From CAIKMD01 sp035552195 (GTDB lineage: Bacteria > Pseudomonadota > Alphaproteobacteria > ATCC43930 > CGMCC-115725), in NCBI GenBank assembly GCA_035552195.1, contig DASZLU010000115.1, positions 1 to 64,000 of the forward strand: a stretch of DNA of 64,000 bases. Direction: 5' to 3'. How positions within the stretch are numbered: the stretch's first letter is position 1; each line of letters starts with the position of its first letter. Under the pieces are notes generated by a model. That model had not been told where the DNA came from and did no database searches. It worked only from the letters and a program-made list of their open reading frames with translations. Position numbers and translations under genes: made by a program. Positions 1 through 10,084 of this stretch are shown here, in pieces.

Positions 1-756
1 GCGAAGGACCACAATTGCTCGATGCGCATCGGCGTCAACGCCGGCTCGCTCGAGCGCGACCTGCTCGAGCGCTATGGCGAGCCCTGCCCCGAGGCGATGG
101 TCGAAAGTGCCCTGACCCACGCCAAGATTCTCGAAGACAACGACTTCTTCGAGTTCAAGATTTCCTGCAAGGCGTCGGATATCTTCCTCGCCGTCGCCGC
201 CTATCAGCAGTTGTCGGAAGCCTGCGATTATCCGCTGCATCTCGGCATCACCGAGGCCGGTGGCTTGATGAGCGGCACGATCAAATCGTCGATCGGCATG
301 GGCTCGCTGCTTTGGGCCGGCATCGGCGACACGATCCGCGTCTCGCTCTCGGCCGATCCGGTCGAAGAGATCAAGGTCGGCTACGACATCCTCAAATCGC
401 TCGGCCTGCGCCGTCACGGCGTCACCGTGATTTCGTGCCCGTCTTGCGCGCGCCAGAATTTCGAGGTCATCAAGACCGTCGAGGTGATCGAGAAGCGTCT
501 GGCGCATATCACGACGCCGATCACCCTCTCGATCATCGGCTGCGTCGTGAACGGCCCGGGCGAAGCGCGCGAAACCGATATCGGCTTCACGGGCGGCGGC
601 AACAACACGCATCAGGTCTATATCTCGGGCGCGATGGCGCATCGCCTCAAAGACCAGAACATCGTCGATCATCTCGTCGACCTCGTCGAGAAGAAAGCCG
701 CCGAGCTCGAGGCCGCCAAGGCCAAGGAAGAAGCGGCGGCGGAGCCTGTCGCTTAA
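1..756 (+). CDS. ispG: 4-hydroxy-3-methylbut-2-enyl diphosphate synthase, C-terminal part
   Basis: Partial gene, open at the left edge of the window; the reading frame runs from base 1. IspG (GcpE) is a cytosolic iron-sulfur enzyme of the MEP isoprenoid pathway that converts methylerythritol cyclodiphosphate to HMBPP. The visible part carries the 4Fe-4S ligands: two cysteines in ISCPSCARQ (bases 430-456) and one in IIGCVVNGPGEA (bases 532-567), followed by the conserved ETDIGFTGGG stretch. The last 20 residues are an Ala/Lys/Glu-rich tail of no obvious function. hisS follows after 6 bases, so the two are probably cotranscribed. Identification is certain; only the N-terminus is missing. Confidence 0.96.
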   Translation, partial: AKDHNCSMRIGVNAGSLERDLLERYGEPCPEAMVESALTHAKILEDNDFFEFKISCKASDIFLAVAAYQQLSEACDYPLHLGITEAGGLMSGTIKSSIGMGSLLWAGIGDTIRVSLSADPVEEIKVGYDILKSLGLRRHGVTVISCPSCARQNFEVIKTVEVIEKRLAHITTPITLSIIGCVVNGPGEARETDIGFTGGGNNTHQVYISGAMAHRLKDQNIVDHLVDLVEKKAAELEAAKAKEEAAAEPVA

Positions 757-762
757 ATCTAG

Positions 763-2007
763 ATGGCGGGCCTTCAGCCGGTACGCGGCACCCAGGATCT
801 TCTCCCCGATGCTCATCGGCGGCATCGCGCGGTTATCGAAACGGCGCGGCGCATCGCCGAGCGTTTCGGCTATCAAGAGATCGCGACGCCGATCTTCGAA
901 TTCACCGAGGTCTTCGCGCGGCCGATCGGCGAGACGACCGATATCGTCTCGAAAGAGATGTACACGTTCACGACAAAAGGCGGCGACGAGATCACATTGC
1001 GTCCCGAAAATACCGCCGGGGTCGTACGCGCAATCATCTCCAATTCGTTGACTCAAACGCTGCCGCAGCGCCTATTTTATGACGGGCCGATGTTTCGTTA
1101 CGAGGCGCCGCAAAAAGGTCGCTACCGGCAATTCCATCAAATCGGCGCCGAGCTTATCGGTGTGGCTCAGCCCGGTGGTGATGTTGAACTGATCGCGTTG
1201 GCCGCCGAAATCCTCGACGAGCTCGGCGTGCTGAAGCATACGGTGCTCGAGCTCAACACGCTCGGCGATACTGCCAGCCGCCAGGCCTATCGTGCAGCGC
1301 TCGTCGATTTCTACGCCGCGCATCGCGACAAGCTCAGCGAGGACAGCCGCCGCCGGCTCGAAGCCAATCCGCTGCGCATCCTCGATTCGAAAGACGAGGG
1401 TGATAAGCGCATCAACGCCGAGGCGCCGAATTTCGCCGACTACCTGACGCCCGAGGCGAAGGATTTCTTCGCCGAGGTCTGCGCCGGCTTGACCGCGCTC
1501 GAGATCAACTACGCGCTCAATCCGCGGCTGGTGCGCGGCCTCGATTACTACTGCCACACCGCGTTCGAGTTCGTCACGACCTCGCTCGGAGCGCAAGGCA
1601 CGGTGCTCGGCGGGGGGCGTTACGATGGGCTGATGGGTGTGATGGGCGGGCCGGAGACGCCGGGTGTCGGCTGGGCCGCGGGCATCGAGCGCTTGGCGCT
1701 GTTGATCGAAGAACCGCCGGCGCCGCCGCGGCCGATCGCGCTGGTGCCGCTCGGCAAGCCGGCGGAGATGCTGGCGCTGCGCCTCGCGCAATCGCTGCGC
1801 CATGCCGGTTTCCCGATCGAGCTCGGCTATTCGGGCAATTTGAAGCGCCGCCTGCAGCGCGCCAACAAGATCAACGCCCGCGCCGCGGTCATTCTCGGCG
1901 ATGACGAGATCGCGAAGCAGGTCGCCGCCGTGCGCGATCTCGATAGCGGCGACCAAGCCGAAGTACCGCTCGCATCCTTGGCGGAGCGGCTCGCGGCGTT
2001 CCGTTAG
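763..2007 (+). CDS. hisS: Histidyl-tRNA synthetase
   Basis: Class II aminoacyl-tRNA synthetase that charges tRNA-His in the cytosol. The 414 residues match the usual bacterial length. The N-terminal PVRGTQDLLP, the class II motif 2 region (FRYEAPQKGRYRQFHQIG, about residues 112-127), the histidine-binding RGLDYYCHTAFEF (about 257-270) and motif 3 (GVGWAAGIERLAL, about 302) are all present, followed by the C-terminal anticodon-binding domain. It starts 6 bases after ispG and ends 14 bases before prfA, consistent with one housekeeping transcript. Confidence 0.97.
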   Translation: MAGLQPVRGTQDLLPDAHRRHRAVIETARRIAERFGYQEIATPIFEFTEVFARPIGETTDIVSKEMYTFTTKGGDEITLRPENTAGVVRAIISNSLTQTLPQRLFYDGPMFRYEAPQKGRYRQFHQIGAELIGVAQPGGDVELIALAAEILDELGVLKHTVLELNTLGDTASRQAYRAALVDFYAAHRDKLSEDSRRRLEANPLRILDSKDEGDKRINAEAPNFADYLTPEAKDFFAEVCAGLTALEINYALNPRLVRGLDYYCHTAFEFVTTSLGAQGTVLGGGRYDGLMGVMGGPETPGVGWAAGIERLALLIEEPPAPPRPIALVPLGKPAEMLALRLAQSLRHAGFPIELGYSGNLKRRLQRANKINARAAVILGDDEIAKQVAAVRDLDSGDQAEVPLASLAERLAAFR

Positions 2008-2021
2008 CGGCGCGCGCGATC

Positions 2022-3095
2022 ATGCCCTCCACCGCGTTCGAAGCAAAGCTCGACAAAGTCGTGCGCCGGCATGCCGAGCTGCGCGACGCCATGGCCGATC
2101 CATCGCGCGGCGGTGAATTCGCCAAGCTGTCGAAGGAATACAGCGATCTGACGGCACTGGTCGAAGGCATCGAGACCTGGCAAAAGGCGCGCGCCGAATA
2201 CACCGACCTTGAAGCGATGGCCGCCGAAGGCGAGGGCGAGATGAAGTCGCTCGCCGAGGACGAACTGCGCGCGCTCGACAAGCGCCTTCCCGAGCTCGAG
2301 CACCAGGTCAAGATTCTGCTGCTGCCGAAAGACGAGGCCGACGAGCGCAACGCCATCATCGAGTTGCGCGCCGGCACTGGCGGCGACGAGGCAGGGCTCT
2401 TCGCCAGCGAGCTCTTCCGCATGTATCAGCGCTATGCCGCGCTCCACGGCTGGCGCTTCGAGGTGATGGATTATTCCGAAAGCGATGTCGGCGGCATCAA
2501 GGAGGCGACGGCCTCTGTCACCGGCCGCGATGTCTTCCATCGCTTAAAATTCGAATCCGGCGTGCATCGCGTGCAGCGCGTGCCCGAGACCGAGAATGCC
2601 GGCCGCATCCACACCTCGGCCGCGACGGTCGCGGTGCTGCCCGAAGCCGAAGAGATCGACATCAAGATCGAGGAAAAGGATCTCCGCATCGACGTGTTCC
2701 GCTCGAGCGGGCCGGGCGGGCAGTCGGTCAACACGACCGACAGCGCGGTGCGCATCACCCATATCCCGACCGGCATGGTCGTGCAGCAGCAGGACGAGAA
2801 ATCGCAGCACAAGAACAAGGCAAAGGCGCTGAAGGTGCTGCGCGCGCGGCTTTACGAGCGCGAGCGGCAAGAGAAAGACGCCGCCCGCGCGGCCTCGCGC
2901 AAAAGCCAGGTCGGCAGCGGCGACCGCTCCGAGCGCATCCGCACCTATAATTTTCCCCAAGGCCGGGTCACCGATCACCGTATCAATCTGACGCTCTACA
3001 AGATCGACAAGGTGATGAGCGGCGAAGCGCTCGATGAGATTATCGAGGCATTGCTCGCCGAGGATCAAGCCGCGCGTCTCGCGGAAGTGGAATGA
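2022..3095 (+). CDS. prfA: Peptide chain release factor 1
   Basis: RF1 terminates translation at UAA and UAG codons. The peptidyl-hydrolysis motif GGQ lies in SSGPGGQSVNTTDS at about residues 231-235. The RF1-type PxT recognition motif is seen as PET at about residue 188, in RVPETENAGRIHTSAATV. The 357-residue length is normal. The stop overlaps the start of prmC by 4 bases (ATGA), coupling RF1 to the enzyme that methylates its GGQ glutamine. Confidence 0.97.
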   Translation: MPSTAFEAKLDKVVRRHAELRDAMADPSRGGEFAKLSKEYSDLTALVEGIETWQKARAEYTDLEAMAAEGEGEMKSLAEDELRALDKRLPELEHQVKILLLPKDEADERNAIIELRAGTGGDEAGLFASELFRMYQRYAALHGWRFEVMDYSESDVGGIKEATASVTGRDVFHRLKFESGVHRVQRVPETENAGRIHTSAATVAVLPEAEEIDIKIEEKDLRIDVFRSSGPGGQSVNTTDSAVRITHIPTGMVVQQQDEKSQHKNKAKALKVLRARLYERERQEKDAARAASRKSQVGSGDRSERIRTYNFPQGRVTDHRINLTLYKIDKVMSGEALDEIIEALLAEDQAARLAEVE

Positions 3096-3958
3096 GTGCG
3101 CTCGCGCCGGACGTCTTGACGATCGGGCGGTTGCTCAAGGACGCGGTCGCGCGTCTGGCCGCCGCCGGCATCGCCGAGCCGCGCCACGAAGCGCGGCTTA
3201 TTCTCGGTTTGGCGCTCGATATCGAGCCGGCGACGGTGCTCGGCTGGCCCGAGCGCGCGGTCGAGCCGGCGCTGGCGGCGAAGGCGGAAGCCTTGATCGC
3301 CCGTCGTGCCGCCGGCGAACCGGTGTCGAGGCTTCGCGGCAAACGCGAATTCTGGAGCCTCGATTTCGCGCTGTCGCCCGACACGCTCGATCCGCGCCCC
3401 GACAGCGAGACCCTGATTGTCGCGGCGCTGGCCGACATTGCCGACCGGAACGCAGCCCTCCGGGTCGTCGATTTCGGGACCGGGACGGGGTGCCTGCTCC
3501 TCGCCCTGCTCTCGGAACTCCCCCGGGCGACCGGGATCGGGATCGATATCGCGCCGGGCGCCGTGGCGGCGGCCGAAGCCAACGCAGCCGCTCTCGGGCT
3601 GGCGGGGCGGGCCGATTTCCGAGTCGGGGACTGGGGCACAAGAATCGACACGCCGGCCGATGTAATCCTCTCGAACCCGCCTTATATACCGAGTAGCGAG
3701 ATAGGGCGGCTGCCACCCGAAGTGTTGGCATTCGACCCTCGGGCCGCTTTGGATGGCGGACCGGATGGACTTTCCGCCTATCGCGCCCTTGGTGCGGCGA
3801 TTCGCGGATTGCTGGGGCCGGCAGGCAGGGCCTATATCGAGATTGGAGCCGGCCAAGGACTAGAAGTGGCTCGGATTTTGGGCGAATCGGGACTAAGGGT
3901 TACGGCCATGCGCCGCGACCTCGCCGGCATCGAACGTTGCGTGATTGCAACGCTTTAA
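3092..3958 (+). CDS. prmC: Release factor glutamine methyltransferase
   Basis: SAM-dependent N5-glutamine methyltransferase (HemK family) that modifies the GGQ glutamine of release factors. An N-terminal helical substrate-binding domain precedes a Rossmann-type SAM site (VVDFGTGTGCLLLAL, about residues 124-138). The catalytic NPPY motif is at about residues 195-198 (SNPPYIPSSE). Its start overlaps the prfA stop by 4 bases, the classic prfA-prmC arrangement. Full length at 288 residues. Confidence 0.96.
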   Translation: MSALAPDVLTIGRLLKDAVARLAAAGIAEPRHEARLILGLALDIEPATVLGWPERAVEPALAAKAEALIARRAAGEPVSRLRGKREFWSLDFALSPDTLDPRPDSETLIVAALADIADRNAALRVVDFGTGTGCLLLALLSELPRATGIGIDIAPGAVAAAEANAAALGLAGRADFRVGDWGTRIDTPADVILSNPPYIPSSEIGRLPPEVLAFDPRAALDGGPDGLSAYRALGAAIRGLLGPAGRAYIEIGAGQGLEVARILGESGLRVTAMRRDLAGIERCVIATL

Positions 3959-4043
3959 CGGGCAATCACAGAAAAGCCGTAAACGTTAAAAAAACCATTG
4001 GATTAACTGGGTACTTCCCGTTTAGGGTGACCCGGCAAGGTCG

Positions 4044-4129
4044 GAGCCAGGAAGGCTCAGCGCCGTTGAGGCGCCGGCAAAAACCCCAGCCGAAAGGCGT
4101 TCCTTCGAGGAACTAAGACGCCGCGGGGT
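4044..4129 (+). ncRNA. Candidate structured 5' leader of the DUF4167 gene
   Basis: Three consecutive perfect or near-perfect hairpins lie in the 210-base gap between prmC and the DUF4167 gene. First, GAGCC/GGCTC closes loop AGGAA at 4044-4058. Second, GCGCC/GGCGC closes loop GTTGA at 4060-4074. Third, a nested structure has ACCCC (4083-4087) pairing GGGGT (4125-4129), GGCG (4096-4099) pairing CGCC (4119-4122), and TTCCT/AGGAA closing loop TCG (4100-4112). An alternative GCC-GAAA-GGC tetraloop overlaps the third element. The region ends 64 bases before the proposed start codon. I recognise no known riboswitch class, so the call as a cis-acting RNA is inference from folding alone. Confidence 0.4.
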
Positions 4130-4192
4130 CTCTAAAAGCCGATAGATGAAACGGTAGATCGACAGCACATGCATCAAGACTTCAAAGGTGTC

Positions 4193-4669
4193 ATGAGACC
4201 AGGTCAGAACAAGCGTGGCCGGGGCCGCAACCACAATCCCAACAACATGGGCGGCCAGCACAACAACAACGGCGGCGGCGGCGGCAATCGCGGGCCGCGT
4301 CCGCCACACCGGATGCAGACCTTCGATAGCAACGGGCCCAGCGTCAAAATCCGGGGCAACGCCTATCAGGTCTTCGAGCGCTATATCGCATTGGCGCGCG
4401 AAGCTTCTTCGTCCGGCGACCGGATCGCCGCGGAAAACCTCTACCAACACGCCGAACATTACTACCGGATCATGCAGGCCAACGGCGAGCACATGGCGCC
4501 GCGACCGATGACCCCGGCCGATACCGAGATGAACGGCGGCGAAGGCGAGGGTGAGGGCGAGTTCAACGGCAACGGCCAGCAGCCGCAGCCGGGTCAGCCG
4601 CAGGCCGCGGGCCAACCGCAGCCGATGATCTCGGAAGGCACCGGCGACGAAGGCCCCGCGGCGGTCTAA
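4193..4669 (+). CDS. DUF4167 domain protein, probable RNA/nucleic-acid-associated
   Basis: A basic N-terminus (MRPGQNKRGRGRN) is followed by an Asn/Gly-rich low-complexity stretch. The conserved DUF4167 block comes next (VKIRGNAYQVFERYIALAREASSSGDRIAAENLYQHAEHYYRI, split here only for description), and the tail is acidic then Gln/Pro-rich. I chose ATG 4193 because family members begin MRPGQN; an in-frame ATG at 4169 would add eight residues. DUF4167 proteins are widespread in Alphaproteobacteria and of unknown function. The Arg/Gly/Asn-rich head suggests RNA binding, which is inference. It lies between prmC and clpB behind a structured leader. Confidence 0.88.
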   Translation: MRPGQNKRGRGRNHNPNNMGGQHNNNGGGGGNRGPRPPHRMQTFDSNGPSVKIRGNAYQVFERYIALAREASSSGDRIAAENLYQHAEHYYRIMQANGEHMAPRPMTPADTEMNGGEGEGEGEFNGNGQQPQPGQPQAAGQPQPMISEGTGDEGPAAV

Positions 4670-4701
4670 GGACCAGCCGTTTCAGCCGATCGACCAGGTC
4701 C

Positions 4702-4722
4702 GGGCCGCCTTTCTGGCGGCCC
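4702..4722 (+). terminator. Hairpin after the DUF4167 gene
   Basis: Perfect 8-base stem GGGCCGCC/GGCGGCCC with loop TTTCT, 33 bases after the stop codon. There is no uridine tract, so it may be a weak terminator or a 3'-end stabiliser. Confidence 0.5.
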
Positions 4723-4749
4723 AATCCTCTGGTTAATACCCGCGACGCT

Positions 4750-4778
4750 CTTGGCCGCGCGAATGGTCAACCCCATAT
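4750..4778 (+). promoter_or_regulatory. Sigma-32 (RpoH) heat-shock promoter of clpB
   Basis: CTTGGCC at 4750-4756 and CCCCATAT at 4771-4778 are separated by 14 bases. This closely matches the known RpoH consensus CTTGAAA-N11-15-CCCCATNT. It ends about 70 bases upstream of the clpB start, the expected place for heat induction of this disaggregase. Confidence 0.8.
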
Positions 4779-4847
4779 CTTCTGGCGGAAGACGAGGGAA
4801 GGTTGCCTCTTTGAGGAACCGCCCACGCCGTTTCGGAAGGGGTTACC

Positions 4848-7448
<2,601 letters not shown>

Positions 7449-7471
7449 CGCTTCTCGACCTCTCTAACGGT

Positions 7472-7511
7472 ACGGCGCGCTGAGGCCTCCTCGGCGCGCC
7501 GTTTCGTTTTT
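7472..7511 (+). terminator. Rho-independent terminator of clpB
   Basis: A 14-base stem (7472-7485 with 7489-7502, one G-U pair) and a three-base loop are followed by TTTCGTTTTT. It lies 23 bases after the clpB stop and closes the housekeeping block. Confidence 0.88.
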
Positions 7512-7554
7512 GGCGCCACCGAGACGGCATCAATTCTTTCGCACTCTCCCTCAC

Positions 7555-7622
7555 CGTCATGCCCGCGAAAGCGGGCATCCAGTGCATGTGGCGATGGACT
7601 CCCGCTTTCGCGGGAGTGACGG
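7555..7622. repeat. Intergenic double-hairpin repeat (family A, copy 1)
   Basis: Two hairpins, GCCCGCGAAAGCGGGC and TCCCGCTTTCGCGGGA, are joined by a short spacer. The outer CGTCA and TGACG ends are also inverted. Related copies occur at 8497, 11561, 14545 and 23140, always between genes. It resembles the REP/BIME-like palindromes common in proteobacterial intergenic DNA. Confidence 0.8.
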
Positions 7623-7707
7623 AGAGGGAGGAATGCGCGTGTATTTCTCACAATTGCCAGCCTTGCCGCGCGCCGTCATCATGCGCCGCGTTAAAGCGGA
7701 GGAAAGC

Positions 7708-8472
7708 ATGGGCGCGTTGCAGGGCAAGATTGCGTGGCTCACCGGTGCGGGCAGCGGCATCGGCCGCGCCGGCGCGCAAGAGCTTGCGGCATCGGGCGCG
7801 ACCGTGATCATCAGCGGCCGCACGCCCGAAGGCGTTCAGGAAAGCGTCGCGCTTATCACGCAAGCCGGCGGCAAGGCCGAAGCCGCGGTCCTCGACGTAT
7901 CCGACAAGTCGGCGGTCGCGCGGGTCGGCGCCAATATCATTGCGCGGCATGGCCGCGTCGATATCCTCGTCAACAGCGCGGGGCTCAATCTCTCGACGCG
8001 GCTGTGGAAAGACGTGACGCCCGACAGTTTCGACTATATCAGCCAGATCAATTTGAATGGCGCGCTCTATTGCATTTACGCCGTGCTGCCGTCGATGCGC
8101 GCGAAGAAGGACGGGCTGGTTATCAACGTCTCGTCCTGGGCCGGCATGCACGAGGAATATCTGACCGGCCCGGCCTACAACGCGTCGAAGACCGCTCTCG
8201 CGGCGCTGACGCGCTCGCTCAATGACGAGGAATGCGTCAACGGCATCCGCGCCACGTGTCTCTTTCCCGGCGAGGTCGCGACGCCGATCCTCCGGCACCG
8301 CCCGGTCGCGCCGAGCCAGCAGGAAGTCGATCGCATGCTGCAGGCCGAAGATCTCGGCAAGACAATCCGCTTCGTCGCCGAGATGCCGCCGCGCGTCTGC
8401 ATCAACGAGATCCTGATCACGCCGACCTGGAACCGCTTCTTCATCGGCGGCCCCGATATGGCAAGGAAGTGA
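7708..8472 (+). CDS. SDR family NAD(P)-dependent oxidoreductase
   Basis: Classical short-chain dehydrogenase of 254 residues. The cofactor motif TGAGSGIG spans residues 12-19, with NSAG near residue 89, the catalytic serine in INVSSW near 143, and Y157/K161 in AYNASK. An upstream in-frame extension exists but runs through the repeat at 7555. ATG 7708, preceded by GGAGGA at five bases, is the clear start. The substrate cannot be told from sequence. A perfect inverted repeat begins at its stop codon. Confidence 0.93.
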   Translation: MGALQGKIAWLTGAGSGIGRAGAQELAASGATVIISGRTPEGVQESVALITQAGGKAEAAVLDVSDKSAVARVGANIIARHGRVDILVNSAGLNLSTRLWKDVTPDSFDYISQINLNGALYCIYAVLPSMRAKKDGLVINVSSWAGMHEEYLTGPAYNASKTALAALTRSLNDEECVNGIRATCLFPGEVATPILRHRPVAPSQQEVDRMLQAEDLGKTIRFVAEMPPRVCINEILITPTWNRFFIGGPDMARK

Positions 8473-8500
8473 CGATGCTCAAGCAAACTTGAGCATCGTC
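8471..8500 (+). terminator. Perfect 13-base inverted repeat at the SDR stop codon
   Basis: GACGATGCTCAAG and CTTGAGCATCGTC form a perfect 13-base stem around loop CAAA. The left arm begins inside the TGA stop. No T-tract follows, but the element runs straight into the next palindromic repeat. It probably serves as an intrinsic or roadblock terminator between the convergent SDR and M23 genes. Confidence 0.6.
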
Positions 8501-8577
8501 ACCCCGGCGAAGGCCGGGGTCCATCGATCGACAGCACGATATTGCTAAAGGGATCCCGGCTTTCGCCGGGATGAGGC
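8497..8577. repeat. Intergenic double-hairpin repeat (family A, copy 2)
   Basis: CCCCGGC-GAAG-GCCGGGG and ATCCCGGC-TTTC-GCCGGGAT are separated by about 35 bases, the same design as the copy at 7555. It lies between the convergent SDR and M23 peptidase genes. Confidence 0.75.
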
Positions 8578-8599
8578 TTGAGCCTGTTCAGCTCAATCC

Positions 8600-9934
8600 T
8601 CAGTTCTTCGCGACCTTGCTGTCGCTGCCACGCAGCGCAGCGACGCGCTTGGCGATGGCGGCTTCTTGGGTGCGGAAACTCGCGAGGTCGCGGCCTTCGA
8701 GCTTTTGCATCGCGGCGAAGCGCACGCCAAGCGGATTGATCGCCTTATTGTCGACGCGGATCTCGTAATGGAGGTGCGGGCCGGTCGCGAGACCGGTCAT
8801 GCCGACATAGCCGATCACATCGCCCTGACGCACATGCGCGCCCGGCTTGATGCCTTTGGCGATGCGGCTCATATGGCCATAGCGCGTCGAATAGGTGCCG
8901 TTGTGACGCATCTCGACCATGTTGCCGTAACCGCCGGACCAACCGGCCGATACGATCGTTCCGTCACCGGAGGCCATGATCGGTGTGCCGGCGGGCACCG
9001 CGAAATCGACACCTTGATGCATGCGCGAGAAGCCGAGGATCGGATGATGCCGCATACCGAAGCTCGAGCTGATCCGCGCCCCGTCGACCGGCGTGCGCAG
9101 CAGCGCCTTTTTCACGTTTGTGCCGTCGGCGTCGTAGAAGCCGATATCGCCGCTCGGCGAGACGTAGCGATAGAGCGCCTCGAGCTTGCCGCTGAGCGTC
9201 AGCGAAGCATAAGCGATGTCGCCGGTGCCGACGATCTTGCCGGTATTCTCGTCGACGAGCTGATCGAACAGCACCTCGAACGAATCGCCCGGCTGCACTT
9301 CGCGCTGAAAGTCGACGTCGTAGCTGAACGCGTGGATCGCGTCGTTGAGCACCGCTTGCGGCATGCCGGTCTTGGCGGCGGATTCGAAGAGGCTGGTATC
9401 GATCTTGCCGGCGATGCGCAACGGCACCGCGAGAATCTCGCGCCGCGTCACGCTGGCCATGTAATTGCCGTCGGTGCCGCGGGTCAGCACGAGCTCGCGT
9501 TGCAGATCGGGAGTTAGGTGCAACTGTTTGACGCCGCCACCGTCGCGCAGCAGCGCAATCTCCTGGCCGACCTTCAGCGCGCGCGGGTCCCATTTGCCGG
9601 CCAGCGCGTCGATCGCGCTTTGCGCCGCATTCGGCGTGATGCCGGCATGCTGCAACAAGCTCATCAGCGAATCGCCCGATTGCACGGTGATGGTCTCGAC
9701 CGCGGGTTGGGGCGTCGATTGCGGTGTGGATTGCGGCGCAGGTGTTTCGAGAGCGGCGACCGACGGTGGCGCGATGGTCACCGGCGTTTTTGTCAGCTGC
9801 GTGAGCGGCAGCGATTCGGGCAGAGCGGGCGAGGGCAAGCGGGCGCGCGCGGTCGGGCCGACGACCAGCGCCCAAAAAACGAAAAGCCCCAGGACCGTCA
9901 GCGCGACTGCTGATTGGCGCGAATGGGTTACCAA
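8600..9934 (-). CDS. M23 family metallopeptidase with LysM-like domain (murein hydrolase)
   Basis: Probable peptidoglycan endopeptidase of the MepM type, acting in the periplasm. A single N-terminal membrane segment (about residues 9-25) precedes a Pro/Thr/Gln-rich linker. A LysM/OapA-like segment (VQSGDSLMSLLQHAGI, about 84-99) follows, then the M23 domain. The zinc-site motifs are visible: HQGVDFA (about 306-312), a GYGNMVEMRH strand and GPHLHYE near residue 385. The gene stands alone, convergent with the SDR gene. Identification of the family is firm; the exact bond cut is not known. Confidence 0.93.
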   Translation of the reverse strand: MVTHSRQSAVALTVLGLFVFWALVVGPTARARLPSPALPESLPLTQLTKTPVTIAPPSVAALETPAPQSTPQSTPQPAVETITVQSGDSLMSLLQHAGITPNAAQSAIDALAGKWDPRALKVGQEIALLRDGGGVKQLHLTPDLQRELVLTRGTDGNYMASVTRREILAVPLRIAGKIDTSLFESAAKTGMPQAVLNDAIHAFSYDVDFQREVQPGDSFEVLFDQLVDENTGKIVGTGDIAYASLTLSGKLEALYRYVSPSGDIGFYDADGTNVKKALLRTPVDGARISSSFGMRHHPILGFSRMHQGVDFAVPAGTPIMASGDGTIVSAGWSGGYGNMVEMRHNGTYSTRYGHMSRIAKGIKPGAHVRQGDVIGYVGMTGLATGPHLHYEIRVDNKAINPLGVRFAAMQKLEGRDLASFRTQEAAIAKRVAALRGSDSKVAKN

Positions 9935-10084
9935 CGGACTCCCTCGATTGGCGGCGTTCGAAGACTATCGCCTCGATGTGCCGTTGCGCCTTGGGTGGCG
10001 CAATGGAAACAAATTGGAGCGATCGCCGAGCAATGTCAATTGTTTATGGTTGCATCCGGCGCGACGCTCCGCCGCGCGGAAGGG

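Noticed and set aside
4031..4060. Possible small SRP RNA because of the AGGAAGG motif
   Set aside because: The conserved CCGGAAGG tetraloop and the AGCAGCC loop are not arranged as in SRP RNA; the hairpin here closes AGGAA with GAGCC/GGCTC.
7510..7707. Extended N-terminus of the SDR gene
   Set aside because: The extra codons run through a palindromic repeat, while the ATG at 7708 has a clear ribosome-binding site.
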